A DNA stretch of 64,000 nucleotides from Hirundichthys speculiger (Eukaryota; Chordata; Actinopteri; Beloniformes; Exocoetidae). The stretch lies in the NCBI GenBank assembly GCA_018398805.1, contig JAGFBZ010000866.1:116001-180000 (forward strand). The letters are read 5' to 3'. Of the stretch, positions 1 through 12,309 are shown piece after piece. The number at the start of each line of letters is the position of its first letter. Within the stretch, counting starts at the first letter, position 1. The notes below the pieces were generated by a model. That model did not search any database, was not told the origin of the DNA, and saw nothing but the letters and a program-made list of their open reading frames with translations. The position numbers and the translations under genes were made by a program.

Positions 1-84
1 AAAGAAGATTGTTTTAGGTTCCTCTGAACCTGTAACTTAACCTCATAAAATATTTGACTGTTAGTTCTGTCAACTGGGTCCATC

Positions 85-213
85 GTGCAAATTACGGGGG
101 GGTTTGACCCCCCCCCAATTACAACTTCAACCCCCCAAAAGAAGAGACAAATTGTCATTTTTGTCATCTCTAGAAAATGTTGACCCCTCCAATTGTCATT
201 GTATAATTTGCAC
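85..213. repeat. Small element with GTGCAAATTA inverted ends
   Basis: The ends GTGCAAATTA and TAATTTGCAC are inverted copies about 129 bp apart, enclosing two C/G runs and repeated AATTGTCAT segments. This looks like a short non-autonomous DNA element. The family is not identified and no clear target duplication was found. Confidence 0.45.
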
Positions 214-667
214 TCTGACTGGGTCAATAAACCTTTAGAAAATGAGTTGCCAGAAAAACTGCACCTCAGACTGTCAGACGTTAATTCAGTTAATTCAGTT
301 AATTCAGTTAATTCAGGGGAGAAATGTACACGAACACGTACAAAAGGAAATGATGCAAATGTAAAAGTATCACCATTTTAAAATCAAACTAACATAACTG
401 GAGTTCAACCACACCAACAGTCAAACTGCTGGGAAAATTATTCCCCACACGGAGGTTATGTTGAGTTTATTAGTCTCTATTTATTAGCAGATTTCTGAAT
501 AACTGTCAGAGGTGAGATTTAACTGAATAAAGGAGGAATTAAGACCCTGGTGGTTTGTTGCTCATCACTCTGGTTTATGATGCAGTCGTACATTCAGAAT
601 TTCATCACTGAAACAAATGTTTAGAAAAACTCAGGTGAAGGTAAAGATATTTAAACCTCATTCTCAT

Positions 668-823
668 GATTCTCCTCAGACTGTAATCCATCCATCCATC
701 CATCCATCCATCCATCCATCCATCATCCATCTATATTCATTTTAGAACACAGAAAGGCCCCGAGGTTCAAACCAGGAACCTTCTAGCTGTGAGGCAACAG
801 TGCTAACCACTAATCCACCGTGC

Positions 824-862
<39 letters not shown>

Positions 863-915
863 TATATACCTTGTACAATGACATTAAAGGCATTTTTTCT
901 ATTCTATTCTATAGA
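668..915. repeat. TCCA and TA microsatellites with LINE/SINE tail fragments
   Basis: A (CATC)n run at about 668-726 is followed by a common teleost repeat fragment (about 741-829, with GGTTCAAACCAGGAACCTTC), a (TA)n run (about 830-868) and a LINE-type 3' tail (TTGTACAATGACATTAAAGG followed by TTCTA repeats, about 871-915). Confidence 0.6.
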
Positions 916-1204
916 TATAAAAACAGAAAATTCTTAATTCTTCAGTTTCTGTCTTAATTTTCAGAGTTTTTAAAATCTCACTCACTTTGTACCAAATAGA
1001 TAGATGACATCATCAACTTTTTCACTCCTGCCTCTGTTGAGCCTGATTTGTGTCTCGACTGTTTCTGTCCTTTTAAGCTCTTTTAGCTGGGCAGGAACAA
1101 TAGGTTCATCTAAACAATCAACATGTCTCTTATACCCCATCTGAGCCAGACTGTTCAAGGAGGTTTTTCCCTCATTCAGTATTTCCATATTTCAAATAAA
1201 TATG

Positions 1205-2560
1205 TCTTTATCGACAGGCTACGTGCCTCAGGCTTTAAGGGTCACTGTAATTAAAAGTCTAACTTAAAAAACCCTACTCTCTGTCCCAGAGTGGTTGGTA
1301 ATTATACACCTATATCCAATCTCACATTATTTCTAAAGTTCTTCAAAAACTGTTGCAAATCTACACGTTGACCATTTACCTAGGAATTATTTTTTTCAGA
1401 GTTTCAGTGAGGACTCAGATTGTCCAGGAACAACATTGGCAGAAGTTTAGTGATGGTCTCTTCATGGCCTCAGACAGCAGACTTGTGTCTATACTGTACT
1501 TGTCCTGTTAGCTCTCTGTTAGCTGCATTTGATGCACTTGATAACAATATTCTTTTTTAAAGGCTTGGACATGATATTGGAATTAAAGGAAAAACATTAG
1601 CTAGGTTTAAGTTATATTTATCTGATAGATCCAGATTGTTCATGTTGGTCATGGTGTTCCACAGGGTTCTGTGCTTGGACCATGACTTTTCACTCCATAC
1701 AGTCTTCCATTAGGAACTATTTTTAGGCAACATGGCATAAACTTTCCATGTTATGTTGATGATACTCAGCTATACTTATCCATTAAACCAAAAAATGAGA
1801 CCAGTGAGCTATGTGATGATATAAAGATGTGAACAACTGCTAATTTCCTGCTACTAAACTCAGATAAGACGAACGTTTCCGTCTTTGGACCGGAGCACTT
1901 AAGCAAAAAAAAAAAAATATCATTAAGTTACTCTGGATGAGATTACCTTTGTATCTAGTACTACTGTGAGGAAATTTGGCATCCTGTTAAATCCAGGACA
2001 GAATTTAAAATTATTTTTCACATTTAAAGCCCTTACTGGTTTGGCTGCCTCTTACTTTAAAGAACTCATCGTTCATCCTAACTGAGCACTTCACTCTCAG
2101 ACTGCAGGCTTACTGTGGTTTCCTTCAGTTATCATTCCTCTCTCTCGTGGAAACAGCTCCCAATTAGTGTTTGGGATGGAAACAAATTTCAGCTCAAAAC
2201 CTTACTTTCTGATAAAGCTACAGGCTAGCTTGGATGCGCTGAACCGTCCCTTTAGCGATGCTGCTGGAGGACCTTTTTCGTCACTCTGTCCTCATTTACT
2301 CTTTTTGTAAGTATACATCATTATCACTGCATTTAACATTGTTCTCTTTTGTGTCTCTGGATGAATCTTGTTGTTTTGTTGGACTCTGGATCTGGTTCTG
2401 CTGGAGTCTCTGTTAAGGTTTTTTTCCACTCTGCTGTTGTCCAATGCAATCTCTTTGGTTTCTTAGCTAGCTAATTTTACTCTTTACTTTTATTTTTATT
2501 GAGTCTGGACTGTACTGGAATTAACAGGATTAACTGAATGACACTAAACTGGAATATATT
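1205..2560 (+). pseudogene. L2-type LINE reverse-transcriptase relic
   Basis: Scattered pieces of a non-LTR reverse transcriptase are readable in several frames. They include GVPQGSVLGP (about 1649-1682) and YVDDTQLYLSIKP (about 1752-1791), the latter holding the active-site-type YxDD motif. The order and wording fit the L2/Maui clade common in fish. Many stops and frameshifts make it inactive. Edges are approximate. Confidence 0.7.
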
Positions 2561-3143
2561 TGGACGGAACAAGCTTGTCCCTAACAATAACAATTACTGA
2601 GTAGTAAATTGTCTGTTTGGTATCGTGCTACTCTTGAAAAATGAGGAAATTAAGGTAATATAAGGACAGCAATTAATTCAATTTATTTCCTTTTTCTTGA
2701 TGGCTCTGATCACACAGTCCGGGGTGTAAATGGGTACAAAGTGGAGAGGAGGGCAGAATGATAAATATGTCTGTCATGTCTGCAGGAAGGTAGCAGATTA
2801 ATTGCCTAAGGTGCCTCAACGCTTCATGGTAATTACAGTCATTTCTTATCCAGCAAAGGGATTGGGACAGTTTGGCGGGGGTGTTGTCATGGACAGAACC
2901 GGCGTGGATACTCCAACGCTTTCCTTGTATTCACGATGTAAACAAATCTGAAGCTGGAGCACATCTGGAGCTGGGATCCTTTTTAATATTCACCGTACGG
3001 TTGAGAACTGGTCATGTGGTCGTACTGAAAAGCTCCTGTCAAATTATACTGGTGTTTAGTGATTTGTGCTTCTACTGCTCCAACTAAAACATACATTCAA
3101 TATAAAGTACTAATACGGAGGTACTAATACGTATGTTCTACAT

Positions 3144-3811
3144 CAGGGGTGTCAGACTCATTTTCACTGAGGGCCACATCAGCATCATGGTGGCCCTCGA
3201 AGGGCCAGATTGACAGCATGAATGTAACAAAATGCAATGTAAATTAAAAATAAATTAAACGACACCTTATTATAAATGTTAAATAATGGTTTCAGTATGT
3301 ATTCAAGTTTCAAATATTTAAGTCATTATTTTATTAAACTCAGGGTTTGTGGTTGTAAGAGTATCCATTACCTTGGTTTTAGAAGCGGAAGCGGTTCTTT
3401 GTTTTTCCTGCAGGCTAAATTTAGCATACTTAGCTCCGTGTTTGCTGTCAAAATGCCGGCGTAGATTAAACTCTTTCACGACTGACACACATTACACAAA
3501 AGTTATACTTTTGTGCATCAATTTTTCTTTTCTTGGACATGTTGGGGTTAGTTAGTAAAAGGTTTTTCTTAAGTCCATCAGTTCTGAAAAATCTTCTTGC
3601 TCATAGCTGCCATTATCGTTGTGGGTAACGACGAAATGCATGATGGGAGATGTAGTTTATTGTCAATATGCGCTTTAAAGTGGTGTAAGCTTATTTTAAG
3701 TTTTTAAAATATTGGTTTAAAATTTAGGCCAATAATGCCCAAGCTCTCGAGGGCCACGTAAAATGATGTGACGGGCCACATTTGGCCCGCGGGCCTTGTG
3801 TTTGACACGTG
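3144..3811. mobile_element. hAT-type non-autonomous element (GGGTGTCA family), copy 1
   Basis: The ends CAGGGGTGTCAGACTC and TTTGACACGTG are inverted, and the element is flanked by a perfect 8-bp duplication TTCTACAT (3136-3143 and 3812-3819), the hAT signature. Subterminal GGGCCACA / TGGCCC motifs are typical. No transposase frame remains. A related copy lies inverted at 32930-33603. Confidence 0.9.
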
Positions 3812-4593
3812 TTCTACATGCTTCATGTGAATATCCTTGTGGATTTCATGCATGTGAATGAGATTAGCTTCCTAAAACACGCTCAAATGTATCACGCGTT
3901 AGTGCTGTAGGTTCCTTTAAATGAGCGGGAAGACAATGGCACTGTACCGATCTTGTCTGGCTGAGACTCCTCTGAAGAATAAAGAATTAGAAAATAAACG
4001 CACACTCATGCACACACAGAGAGACTGCCATCTGTCATGGCTGTCAGCAGCTTGGCCACCATCTTTCCCCTGCAAATGGGGCACAACACACAAAATAATA
4101 GACTCAGGGAGGAAGGAAGAGATATGAGCGGTGAACCAACGCCCAGGGCGCTAACATATACCAGTAGTTATCATCCTGTCTTTGCTGGGCTGCAGTATTT
4201 TCACCATGTGTTTTTAGATTCTCCGTAACGCCCGTGGCTCACAGATGGGACGGCCTTTTAAGGCGTTGGTTGTCTATCAAACCCTGAATGCCATTACAAG
4301 AGCGCCAGCTGGTGAGGAAGTTGCTGCGCCTTAATTAAATCAAGCACACATGGAGGACAGGATGGGACGATAATAGAGGGAAATTCAAATTGTTGGAGGC
4401 ATTTCTCACTGTTGGATCAGCGTGATAAAACGCACAGGGTGCATCAAAGATTTCAAACAGTTTCCCAAGGACAACAAATGCACAAGGATATTGATTTAGA
4501 AAACTGGAGAGTTTAAAAAATGTGACCATAAAAGAAGCGTTTTTCTTTTTCTCCCATTTGTTTAATTTCATTAATTGAGCCAGGACTTACATG

Positions 4594-4964
4594 TACAGTC
4601 ATGGAAAAAAATTATTAGACCACCCTTGTTTTCTTCAGTTTCTTGTTCATTTTAATGCCTGGTACAACTAAAGGTACATTTGTTTGGACAAACATAACGA
4701 TAACCACAAAGATTGCTCATAAGAGCTTTATTTAAGAGCTGATATCTTACCATTTTCCATGGTTTTCTTGATTATAACCTAAATCACTTAAGTTTTTACA
4801 TCAATAGCTATGGCGTTGTACTGCCAAAAACACTGCTTTTATGCATTCAGTGTTTTCTTTTCTGTCTGTTTTAGTCACATGATGACGTTTAGTGGTACCA
4901 GGTATTAAAATGAACAAGAAAGTGAAGAAAAAATGGTGGTCTAATAATTTTTTCCATGACTGTA
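4594..4964 (+). mobile_element. Tc1/mariner-type MITE, copy 1
   Basis: A 371-bp element including both TA dinucleotides, with inverted ends TACAGTCATGGAAAAAA and its complement TTTTTTCCATGACTGTA. TA duplication and terminal sequence fit Tc1/mariner. No transposase frame. It is nearly identical to the copies at 6782, 15980, 26326, 36817, 51069 and 62981. Confidence 0.88.
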
Positions 4965-5493
4965 CGTAGCTTTACTAACTACACTGACCAGTTGATGTGG
5001 GTTTGATTTGAGGTATATGGACACTGAAGACATGGCTAATGAAAGTGCAATTTGGGGACTTGCTTTTTCTTTTCATTATTTGTTAATTAGCCATTCAAAA
5101 ACAGTTATTGAGTCTTTCAGAGCTTCTTCAGACAAACACAGCCACATCAATCTTCTCCGCGTATGATTTATTTCAAAATAATGCCTGTCGAAGGTCAAGC
5201 AGAAGGAGAAGTCTGACTAAACTGGACACTAACAATAACCTAATGCAAGTAAAATTGGAAATGATCAAATAAAACCAGCAAAGAAGCAGATTACAGACTT
5301 ACGTTTGAGTACACCATTACATTTCTTAAAATCTCTTTAATTAGAATCCCCTGCTAACCTTTCATCAAATGCCAGAGGTCCAGGTGATCTTCCACCAACA
5401 GATATCCCACCTGCAGTTCTTAAACTTGCACCCCGGAGAATAAATTCAGTCATTACTTAAGGTAGAAGGGGGCGGGGCCATCAGCGCGCCTAC

Positions 5494-5602
5494 CTGTGGC
5501 TGATCTGCGTCCCCCGTAGACTGGACATGGTCTCTTCCAGGTTCTGCCGCAGGTCAGCGATGTTCTTCACGGTCCTCATACGCCTCGTCTCAGGGTCTTC
5601 TC
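5494..5602 (-). CDS. nav3: nav3 conserved exon (EDPETRR...LRGTQISH)
   Basis: The acceptor gttcgtctgcag precedes 5602 and the donor GTAGGC starts at 5493. The 109-bp exon completes a Gly (or Arg) codon and encodes EDPETRRMRTVKNIADLRQN and LEETMSSLRGTQISH, ending in phase 2. This is one of the most conserved navigator segments and is nearly identical among NAV1, NAV2 and NAV3; TRRMRTVKN and TQISH favour NAV3 over NAV2 (ARRLRTVKN, TQVTH). The helical LRQNLEETMSSLRG is probably a short amphipathic or coiled-coil segment. It is the common acceptor for the long transcript (from 16408) and the short one (from 11673). Confidence 0.95.
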
Positions 5603-6635
5603 CTGCAGACGAACATTTGATCTGATTTACTGAGATGCACGAACCTGCAACGTACACGCTCTTAATGACACACGCCGCTCATCCACACCCGCAAACGCTT
5701 CACCCGCTCAAACGCACAATAAAACAAGTGAAGGGGACATCTGACATGCAGCATCTCATCGGGCGTCGTTGAACGCCTCAGCAGGGCGAACAGGACGATG
5801 ACATGATGACAGCCCGTACGGCTGAACGTCGCCGTACACTGTACTGACAATTTGAGACCATACAGTAAATCAGCCTGTCAGGCTGCACTATATGCATTTC
5901 TTTTGCTTTAAAAAATGTGGTAAATCATTTTATGCAGCAGTTTTTCCCTCCAGGCTGACACACAAATGTCATGTCATACCACCGCATGATCTGTCAGTCA
6001 GTTTATGACACGGCCTTCCTTCTAAAAGCAGAGTTTCTGTGCTTATCTGCCAGGCACACCAGAAAGAATTCAGAGTTAAGGGCATTATGTTCTTCTGAAT
6101 GCCTGGTTTACTGATGACACATCTGTTTAATTGAGGTATTTGGTCTGTTCTGACAGAGTTGGTAAAAAGCACATGGTGGGCAATATTTTAGAACAGCAAG
6201 CAGTGGGGGGGACGCCAACGAATCTGCTTGTCTGGTTCAATCCTGCATCTCTGTTAGCTTGTCAAGCTGACGTATATCTGCAGGCGGGTATCACAGGATG
6301 GCTAATTAACAAGTGGCATGAGACAGCCTCTCTGCCTTATTGTTTCAAGGTGCTTTCAGAGGAGAACTGTCTCCATCGTAGAGCGTAAGCCAGGAGAAGT
6401 CTCTTTGTGCCGACTGCTGGGCTTCGGGCTGGCTGACATGCTAAGAGGCAGGCCGCTGTAATTAAGATGATGAGACAAAAAAATAAAGGTTGTTGGGGAA
6501 AGCTGAAGGTCTGGAAAAGGCCTCCAGCGACTCCCGTGGCGCTGCTCAGAGCCAGGGGCGGGAAAAAACTGATAAAGAGATTGCTAAACAAACAGTGTTC
6601 CGAGATAAGTGTCGACATATAGTGGTGTTTTAGAC

Positions 6636-7510
6636 CAGTGGTCTTCAACCAGGGGTCCGCGACCCCTAGGGGGGCCGCGGAGGTACTGCAGGGGGTCCTC
6701 CAACTTAAAAAGAAATAAAGGCAATTTTAACCAAAATAATTTGAGAGTTAAAATAAATAAACATATATATATATATGTATATACAGTCATGGAAAAAATG
6801 ATTAGACCACCCTTGTTTTCTTCAGTTTCTTGTTCATTTTAATGCCTGGTACAACTAAAGGTACATTTGTTTGGACAAACATAACGATAACCACAAAGAT
6901 TGCTCATAAGAGTTTTATTTAAGAGCTGATATCTTACCATTTTCCATGGTTTTCTTGATTATAACCTAAATCACTTAAGTTTTTACATCAATAGCTATGG
7001 CGTTGTACTGCCAAAAACACTGCTTTTATGCATTCAGTGTTTTCTTTTCTGTCTGTTTTAGTCACATGATGACGTTTAGTGGTACCAGGTATTAAAATGA
7101 ACAAGAAAGAAAGTGAAGAAAAAATGGTGGTGGTCTAATCATTTTTTCCATGACTGTATATTTACACAGGCAGTTCTAAATATATAACTGCCTGAAGTTA
7201 AATGTTTCATTGTTGGAAAATAACAATAATAGAAAATATTGTCTCATACCAACTAATAACAATAATAATAATGATATGCATGAAAGTTTTATCAACCATA
7301 AACACATGTAGGCTAATAACCCAGTCAGGAATTGGTTAATAAGGTGAAATAAGCAGAATAAAATACATCTAAAAGTTATATAAGCCAGGCTTAAAATGTG
7401 ACACATTAAAAAAAATGGGGGGAAAAAAATTAGAATTACAAGCAGGGGTCCCTGCTCTGTTTTTCTCTCATCCAAGGGGTCCCTGGGCTAAAAAAGGTTG
7501 AAGACCCCTG
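6636..7510. mobile_element. hAT-type element interrupted by a Tc1-type MITE
   Basis: The ends CAGTGGTCTTCAACCAGGGG and GGTTGAAGACCCCTG are inverted, flanked by a near-perfect 8-bp duplication (TTTTAGAC at 6628-6635, ATTTAGAC at 7511-7518). Removing the MITE leaves an element of about 500 bp with no transposase. Confidence 0.85.
6782..7158 (+). mobile_element. Tc1/mariner-type MITE, copy 2, nested in a hAT
   Basis: Same family as 4594-4964, flanked by TA. It lies inside the hAT element 6636-7510 and so is the younger insertion. Small internal duplications (GAAA, GGT) make it a few bases longer than copy 1. Confidence 0.87.
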
Positions 7511-7740
7511 ATTTAGACTTTAGAGTCCGCTAGTTAAGAAAAGAAGAGAAACTAAAGGGCTTCTCTCACAATAACGTCTTGGGAAAAACCCAAACACAGC
7601 AATGCTGAGCATGTCAGGGCTGCAACTGCCTCAAAGATTATAAATAAATACGTTGGAATATGTGTGCAGTTCGCTTGAGATGTGAGATGATACTTTTTGG
7701 TTTGAATGAGAAGTGTTTGGCTCAGAAAGGAAAACAAACA

Positions 7741-7840
7741 CCATCATCAGGACTTTATTACATCTGTGAAATATGACGATGGTGGTACTATTATGGTTTG
7801 GGGCTGTTTTTGCTGTATCTGGGCTACAGTAAGTGGTGTA
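7741..7840 (+). pseudogene. Tc1 transposase relic (weak)
   Basis: A short stretch reads approximately DDGGTIMVWGCFC, which resembles the GGSVMVWGC block of Tc1-family transposases. Nothing longer is preserved around it. Confidence 0.45.
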
Positions 7841-10411
7841 ACAACGAGTATTTCATACCTGTGAATTGAGGACATTTGTCTTTGAACTGAGTCACGGGAG
7901 AAAGTGGGTCACGCAGCGAGACGAAAACAGCAACAAGCTGTTAAACTGAAGTACTGTTAAAGAATAATATACTCAGGGTTGTGAAATGGAGAAGTAGCAG
8001 CCCTGATTTTAGTTGATCAGAAATGTTGTTGAGGGGCTTTATGTGATGACTTTTAACTTTTCAGTTAACCAGTCCTGTACAGCACACCAATATGACTGAA
8101 AACAATCATGCTATATATTTGTTATATGGCTTTTTTTTTCTACAGATCCAGTCTGTATGCCATCTCACGGAAATAAAATAAATCAATCTGAAGTGATTGT
8201 CACAACAAAGACAATGCACGCTGTTGGTTGGTGCCACATGACATAATTGTTAAAGGTGTGTAGCAATCATGGCAAGGTCATGAAAATAAACAGCACAGGT
8301 ATATCAGACACTTTCATTTCAATGAAGAAATTAAGTAACATGGAAATCTCCAGCTAAAAAAAAAATGCATAAAGCATCAGATTCCCAGTTGCCCATCAAC
8401 CATAATGGAATTAACACTGTTTAATCTATGTGGACACAAACAGTGTTTATCATTAAAAAAAAAAATCAAGTCAAGATTGACCTTAATGACATGAGAAAGA
8501 GTGATAATACTGTCCTGTATATAATGGAGGTCCGACCCCACATCTGATGTCAGTTCTGCGCCATTTTTCAGGTTACAACTCGTAATGGGGCTTATAAACC
8601 TGCGGCAACCACACTCCCTTCTTGATGAATCTCCTTTTCCTCATGTTTTCCCTGCTACTAAATGTTCAACCTGACCATTTCAAACTGACACAAGGACCTG
8701 GAGTCTCCATTAACAGGAGACGCTTCATGCTAGCGCGCTGAAAAGCAGCCCAAGGCACGTATATGCGTTTATGAGCAGTTTTTGGAGTTTAGTCGCAGAG
8801 GTGGTTTCAGAGAAGCGAGCTTGCCTGCTGGCAGACCTGACTACATCCCACAGGTAATCCACAATAGAGGATTTTTCCATTAGAAAAGTAATACTAATCC
8901 CAAAACATATCCGATTTAATAGTCGAGCACTTGGTGGATATGGAAGAAGAACAAACGTGCACAGTTGAATCTGTTTCACCTAATGACTAAATACTGGAGC
9001 CTATAGACATTCTAGCTGCTGTTTTACTGTCAGCATTAACCATTTCGTTGAGGTTGTATACTGATGTCCAGACACTGAGCTGGGACAGACGAAGCAGCCC
9101 AAAGGGAAGCCAGGTCAAGTCTTAGCGCAATTCTGCGTTATTGCGGGGGTAAACGAAGGGGGTAAACATGAAAAAGAACAGGAACATAAAAATCTGCGAA
9201 GAAGGACAATGGAATCTCTGTCAAAAAGTGTGTGTACATTTCGAGCAGTGTTCATCACTGTAAACAACACACAAAGAAAGTTTTTTGGATTCAAAATGTC
9301 TTTTTTTTTATTTGATTTGATTTAAAAAAACCCATAAAATTTATACAGGATGACAAAGTGTAACACAGTCAAACATTATGTTAATGTTCATGTTATATTT
9401 ATTTTATAATTTTATTATTTATATATATATAGCGATAGCTAATAGATGTGTGTTGAGGCAGTTTCTCCACTCTTTCACACACAAATGGACACAGACAGAA
9501 ACATCCAGTACAGTCACATATTTTATGACCCTGTTGTGGATTGAGTTTCCAAGCAGCTGCACAACAAGATCTTCTTAATACACACAAACAGCAACTGCTT
9601 CCTTTAGCAAAAAGGGCAAACTGCGGCAACGGCAGCTGGATACACAGAAAGCCAAAACTGACAGAGTGAATAAGGTCTTCAGGAATGTAAACAGACCTTC
9701 AATTATATGCACATATTTGACACACACATGCACATACTGTACATAAATATGTATGCATGCATAAAGAAAAATAAAAGGCACCACAAGTGCCTGCACACAA
9801 CAATACTGTGTAATAATGAGCTATTGATCACATTGGTTCTGTGATTCACAGGCTGGGGGGGGGGTGAGTAATAAAAGCTGTGCTCTTTCAGTAGAGGAGG
9901 TGTTGATTTTCCACTGTCTGAGTCTCAAGGTATTTGGATAAATGCTGCATCATGCTTCAACCTGCTTGAAGAAAATCAATCTGCTTATTCCTGAAGCTAA
10001 AGCTAAAGCTAAAGCACAGCCGTGTTTGACGTGGCTGGATATCTGTGATGCTGCAGCTGCATAAAAATCATCTCTAATGTCACTGCATAAAAGAACATCA
10101 TTGTAATGGACTTACAGGTGCTCATTCCAGAAGTACAAAGAGTTACAGCAGACGTCTCCCAACTGCAGCAGAGCTAAAGCCGTGGGTCACTTTGGTACCA
10201 GAACTGTCAGTATAACGCCCTGCTGTATCACACAGTGATGCATAAATGATCCTTTTTCTGGGTGGATGTCAAATTCAAACTCTTGGGGGTGACAACATTT
10301 GTGTACATATTAACTAATGAACGATGACGTCTATACTTTTATTGGCTGTTTTTAAAAATGTCCTTTAAATAACATCTCTGAGTGCTAACAATGTGCTCTG
10401 AGTATGTTTCT

Positions 10412-11564
10412 TATGGAAGTATTTCCGCGCCATCTGAGTTTGAATACAAATTTTTAAGATTGAAATTTTTCAGCATCAAAATCAGACTTTGAATTTTAAA
10501 AAACATCAGATTTCTAGCACTGAATTTTTTTTTGCCTCTGAATTTTATTTTGTTAAAATAAATTCAGTGTTAAAAAAAAATTGTTGTCTTAAAATATTCA
10601 GTTTTTCAAAATTCAACACGCAAAGAAATTCAACACCCCAAAAAATTCAGTGTAAAAAAAAAAAAATCAACATCTCAAAAAAATTCAGTGTAAAAAAATT
10701 CAATTTCTAAAAAAAAAATCAGTGTAAAAAAATTCAACCTCAAAAAATTCAGGGTAAAAAAATTCAACCTCAAAAAATTCAGTGTAAAAAGAATCAGACT
10801 CAACATCCGGGTCACCAGGGAGAAGCAATCGATCCCTGTCTCAATTCAGCCAACGTCCAGCCAATCACGTTACGCTCCATTGGTCATGTGACACCCACCC
10901 AGATAGTAAGACGGACCGGTCGGCCATGGCAGCAAACTCAGGTGATGGTGCTGCGGTGAGTCTGTTTACTTTATTTGCTGTTTGTATTAAACATTTAAAA
11001 TAGATTTAGTAAATGATATTATTAATTTTAACACTGTACAATTACCGTGCAATAGCGCATTGACCAATGGAGCGTAACATGATTGGCTGGACGTTGGCTG
11101 AATTGAATTGAGACAGAGATCGATTGCTTCTCCCTGGTGACCCGGATGTTGAGTCTGGTTCTTTTTACACTGAATTTTTTTAGAATTTTTGTTGAATTTT
11201 TTTACACTGAATTTTTTGAGGTTGAATTTTTTACACTGATTTTTTTTTTTTTTTTTTTTTTTTAGAAATTTTTTTTTTTAAACTGAATTTTTTTTTTTTT
11301 TTAGATGTTGATTTTTTTTTTTTTTTTACACTGAATTTTTTGGGGTGTTGAATTTCTTTACATGTTGAATTTTGAAAAACTGAATATTTTAAGACAACAA
11401 TTTTTTTAAACACTGAATTTATTTTAACAAAATAAAATTCAGAGGCAAAAAAAAAAATTCATTGCTAGAAATCATTCAAAAATTTAAAGTCTGATTTTGA
11501 TGCTGAAAAATTTCAATCTTAAAAATTCGTATTCAAACACAGGTGGCACAGAAATACGTCCATA
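10412..11564. mobile_element. Fold-back element with about 500-bp inverted arms
   Basis: The arms (about 10412-10905 and 11065-11564) are inverted copies, including matching GTATTTC ends, long A/T-rich tracts with ACTGAATTTT repeats, and a unique GTCACCAGGGAGAAGCAATC-type block. The loop of about 150 bp contains ATGGCAGCAAACTCAGGTGA (from 10926) followed by GTGAGT at 10956. This looks like a first coding exon with a donor site. It starts about 110 bp from the donor of the nav3 alternative first exon. Family and target duplication are uncertain. Confidence 0.72.
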
Positions 11565-11672
11565 GTTTATGGAAGGCGTTTTCTGCTCTCACGTTCTTTA
11601 ACAAATGTCTTCGGTATTGGAGGAACTGAAAACACATATCCTGTCAGTTTTAGGGGTGGTTCCCTGACTTAC

Positions 11673-12309
11673 GTGGGTGTGGCTGCGTGTGCAGCACCTG
11701 CTCCAGGTCGCCCAGCATCGTGAGGATCACCTCCTTATCCAGCTGAGCGGTTCCCTCTCGAGGACCTCCCCCTGAAACCTCCTCCTCTGCCCAGTACCCG
11801 CTGTCCTTCTCCCCCCCTCTCCTGCCTTCACTGCTGAAGCCTCCACCCCTGCCCTCCTCGTCCGCCCCCTCCCGGGGCTTCCGCTGCGGGTCGGTCCTCG
11901 GGTGGCCGCTGTACGAGGCTCGCTGGGGTCGCCCACCTGCCGCCGTGCACCTCCAGGGCACCGGGATGAGGGAGTGCTCTGACTGGGAGAGCACCTTGGT
12001 GAGGGACAGGGACAGGGACCGGGCTCTGGTCCCCCGCACACCTGCGCACCTGGCGGCCGCCCCCTTCCTGGGGCTTCCCTGGAGACTCCCACCCGAAGAG
12101 GATGAGGACGGGTTCTGAGGATGGGAAAGTCGAGTCGGCGGCTCCTCAACTTCGAAAGAGTAAACCCGCTGCTCGCCGTCGCTCGACAGGGTCAGGTTGG
12201 TGAGGGAACGCTGCTTGAGCCGCAGGTTGAGGTTGTCGGGGGGAGGCTGGGGAGGCCGTCTGGCCGGGCTGCCCCCCTGGTACACCGAGAACTCTGCTCC
12301 TCGCTTCAT
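11673..12309 (-). CDS. nav3: Alternative first coding exon of nav3 (NAV1-like N-terminus)
   Basis: This is a 637-bp open exon with ATG at 12309. An in-frame TGA lies at 12336-12334, only 24 nt upstream, and the start context is good (G at -3, A at +4). It ends at the donor GTAAGT at 11672 in phase 1, exactly the phase of the exon at 16408, so it can splice to the exon at 5602 and give ...HTQPHP-R-EDPETRR. Three blocks resemble the NAV1 N-terminus as I recall it: KQRSLTNLTL (residues 32-41), LTKVLSQSEHSL (103-114) and KEVILTMLGDLEQVL (192-206). The rest is Pro/Gly/Arg/Ser rich. The predicted product is a NAV3 form lacking the CH domain and the first six or so exons. No reading of it as an internal exon was needed. 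I cannot tell where transcription starts. Confidence 0.82.

Larger units (their letters stand above)
1..5493 (-). other. nav3 intron downstream of the 5494 exon (partial)
   Basis: No coding exon is recognisable here, so the next nav3 exon lies beyond position 1. The region holds a small GTGCAAATTA-ended repeat (85-213), a 9-bp repeat (277-316), TCCA and TA microsatellites, LINE/SINE tails, an L2-type LINE relic (about 1205-2560), a hAT element (3144-3811) and a Tc1-type MITE (4594-4964). At 2560-3140 and 3812-4590 I see nothing specific. At about 5340-5440 there is a weak LINE-like stretch I could not place. Confidence 0.7.
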
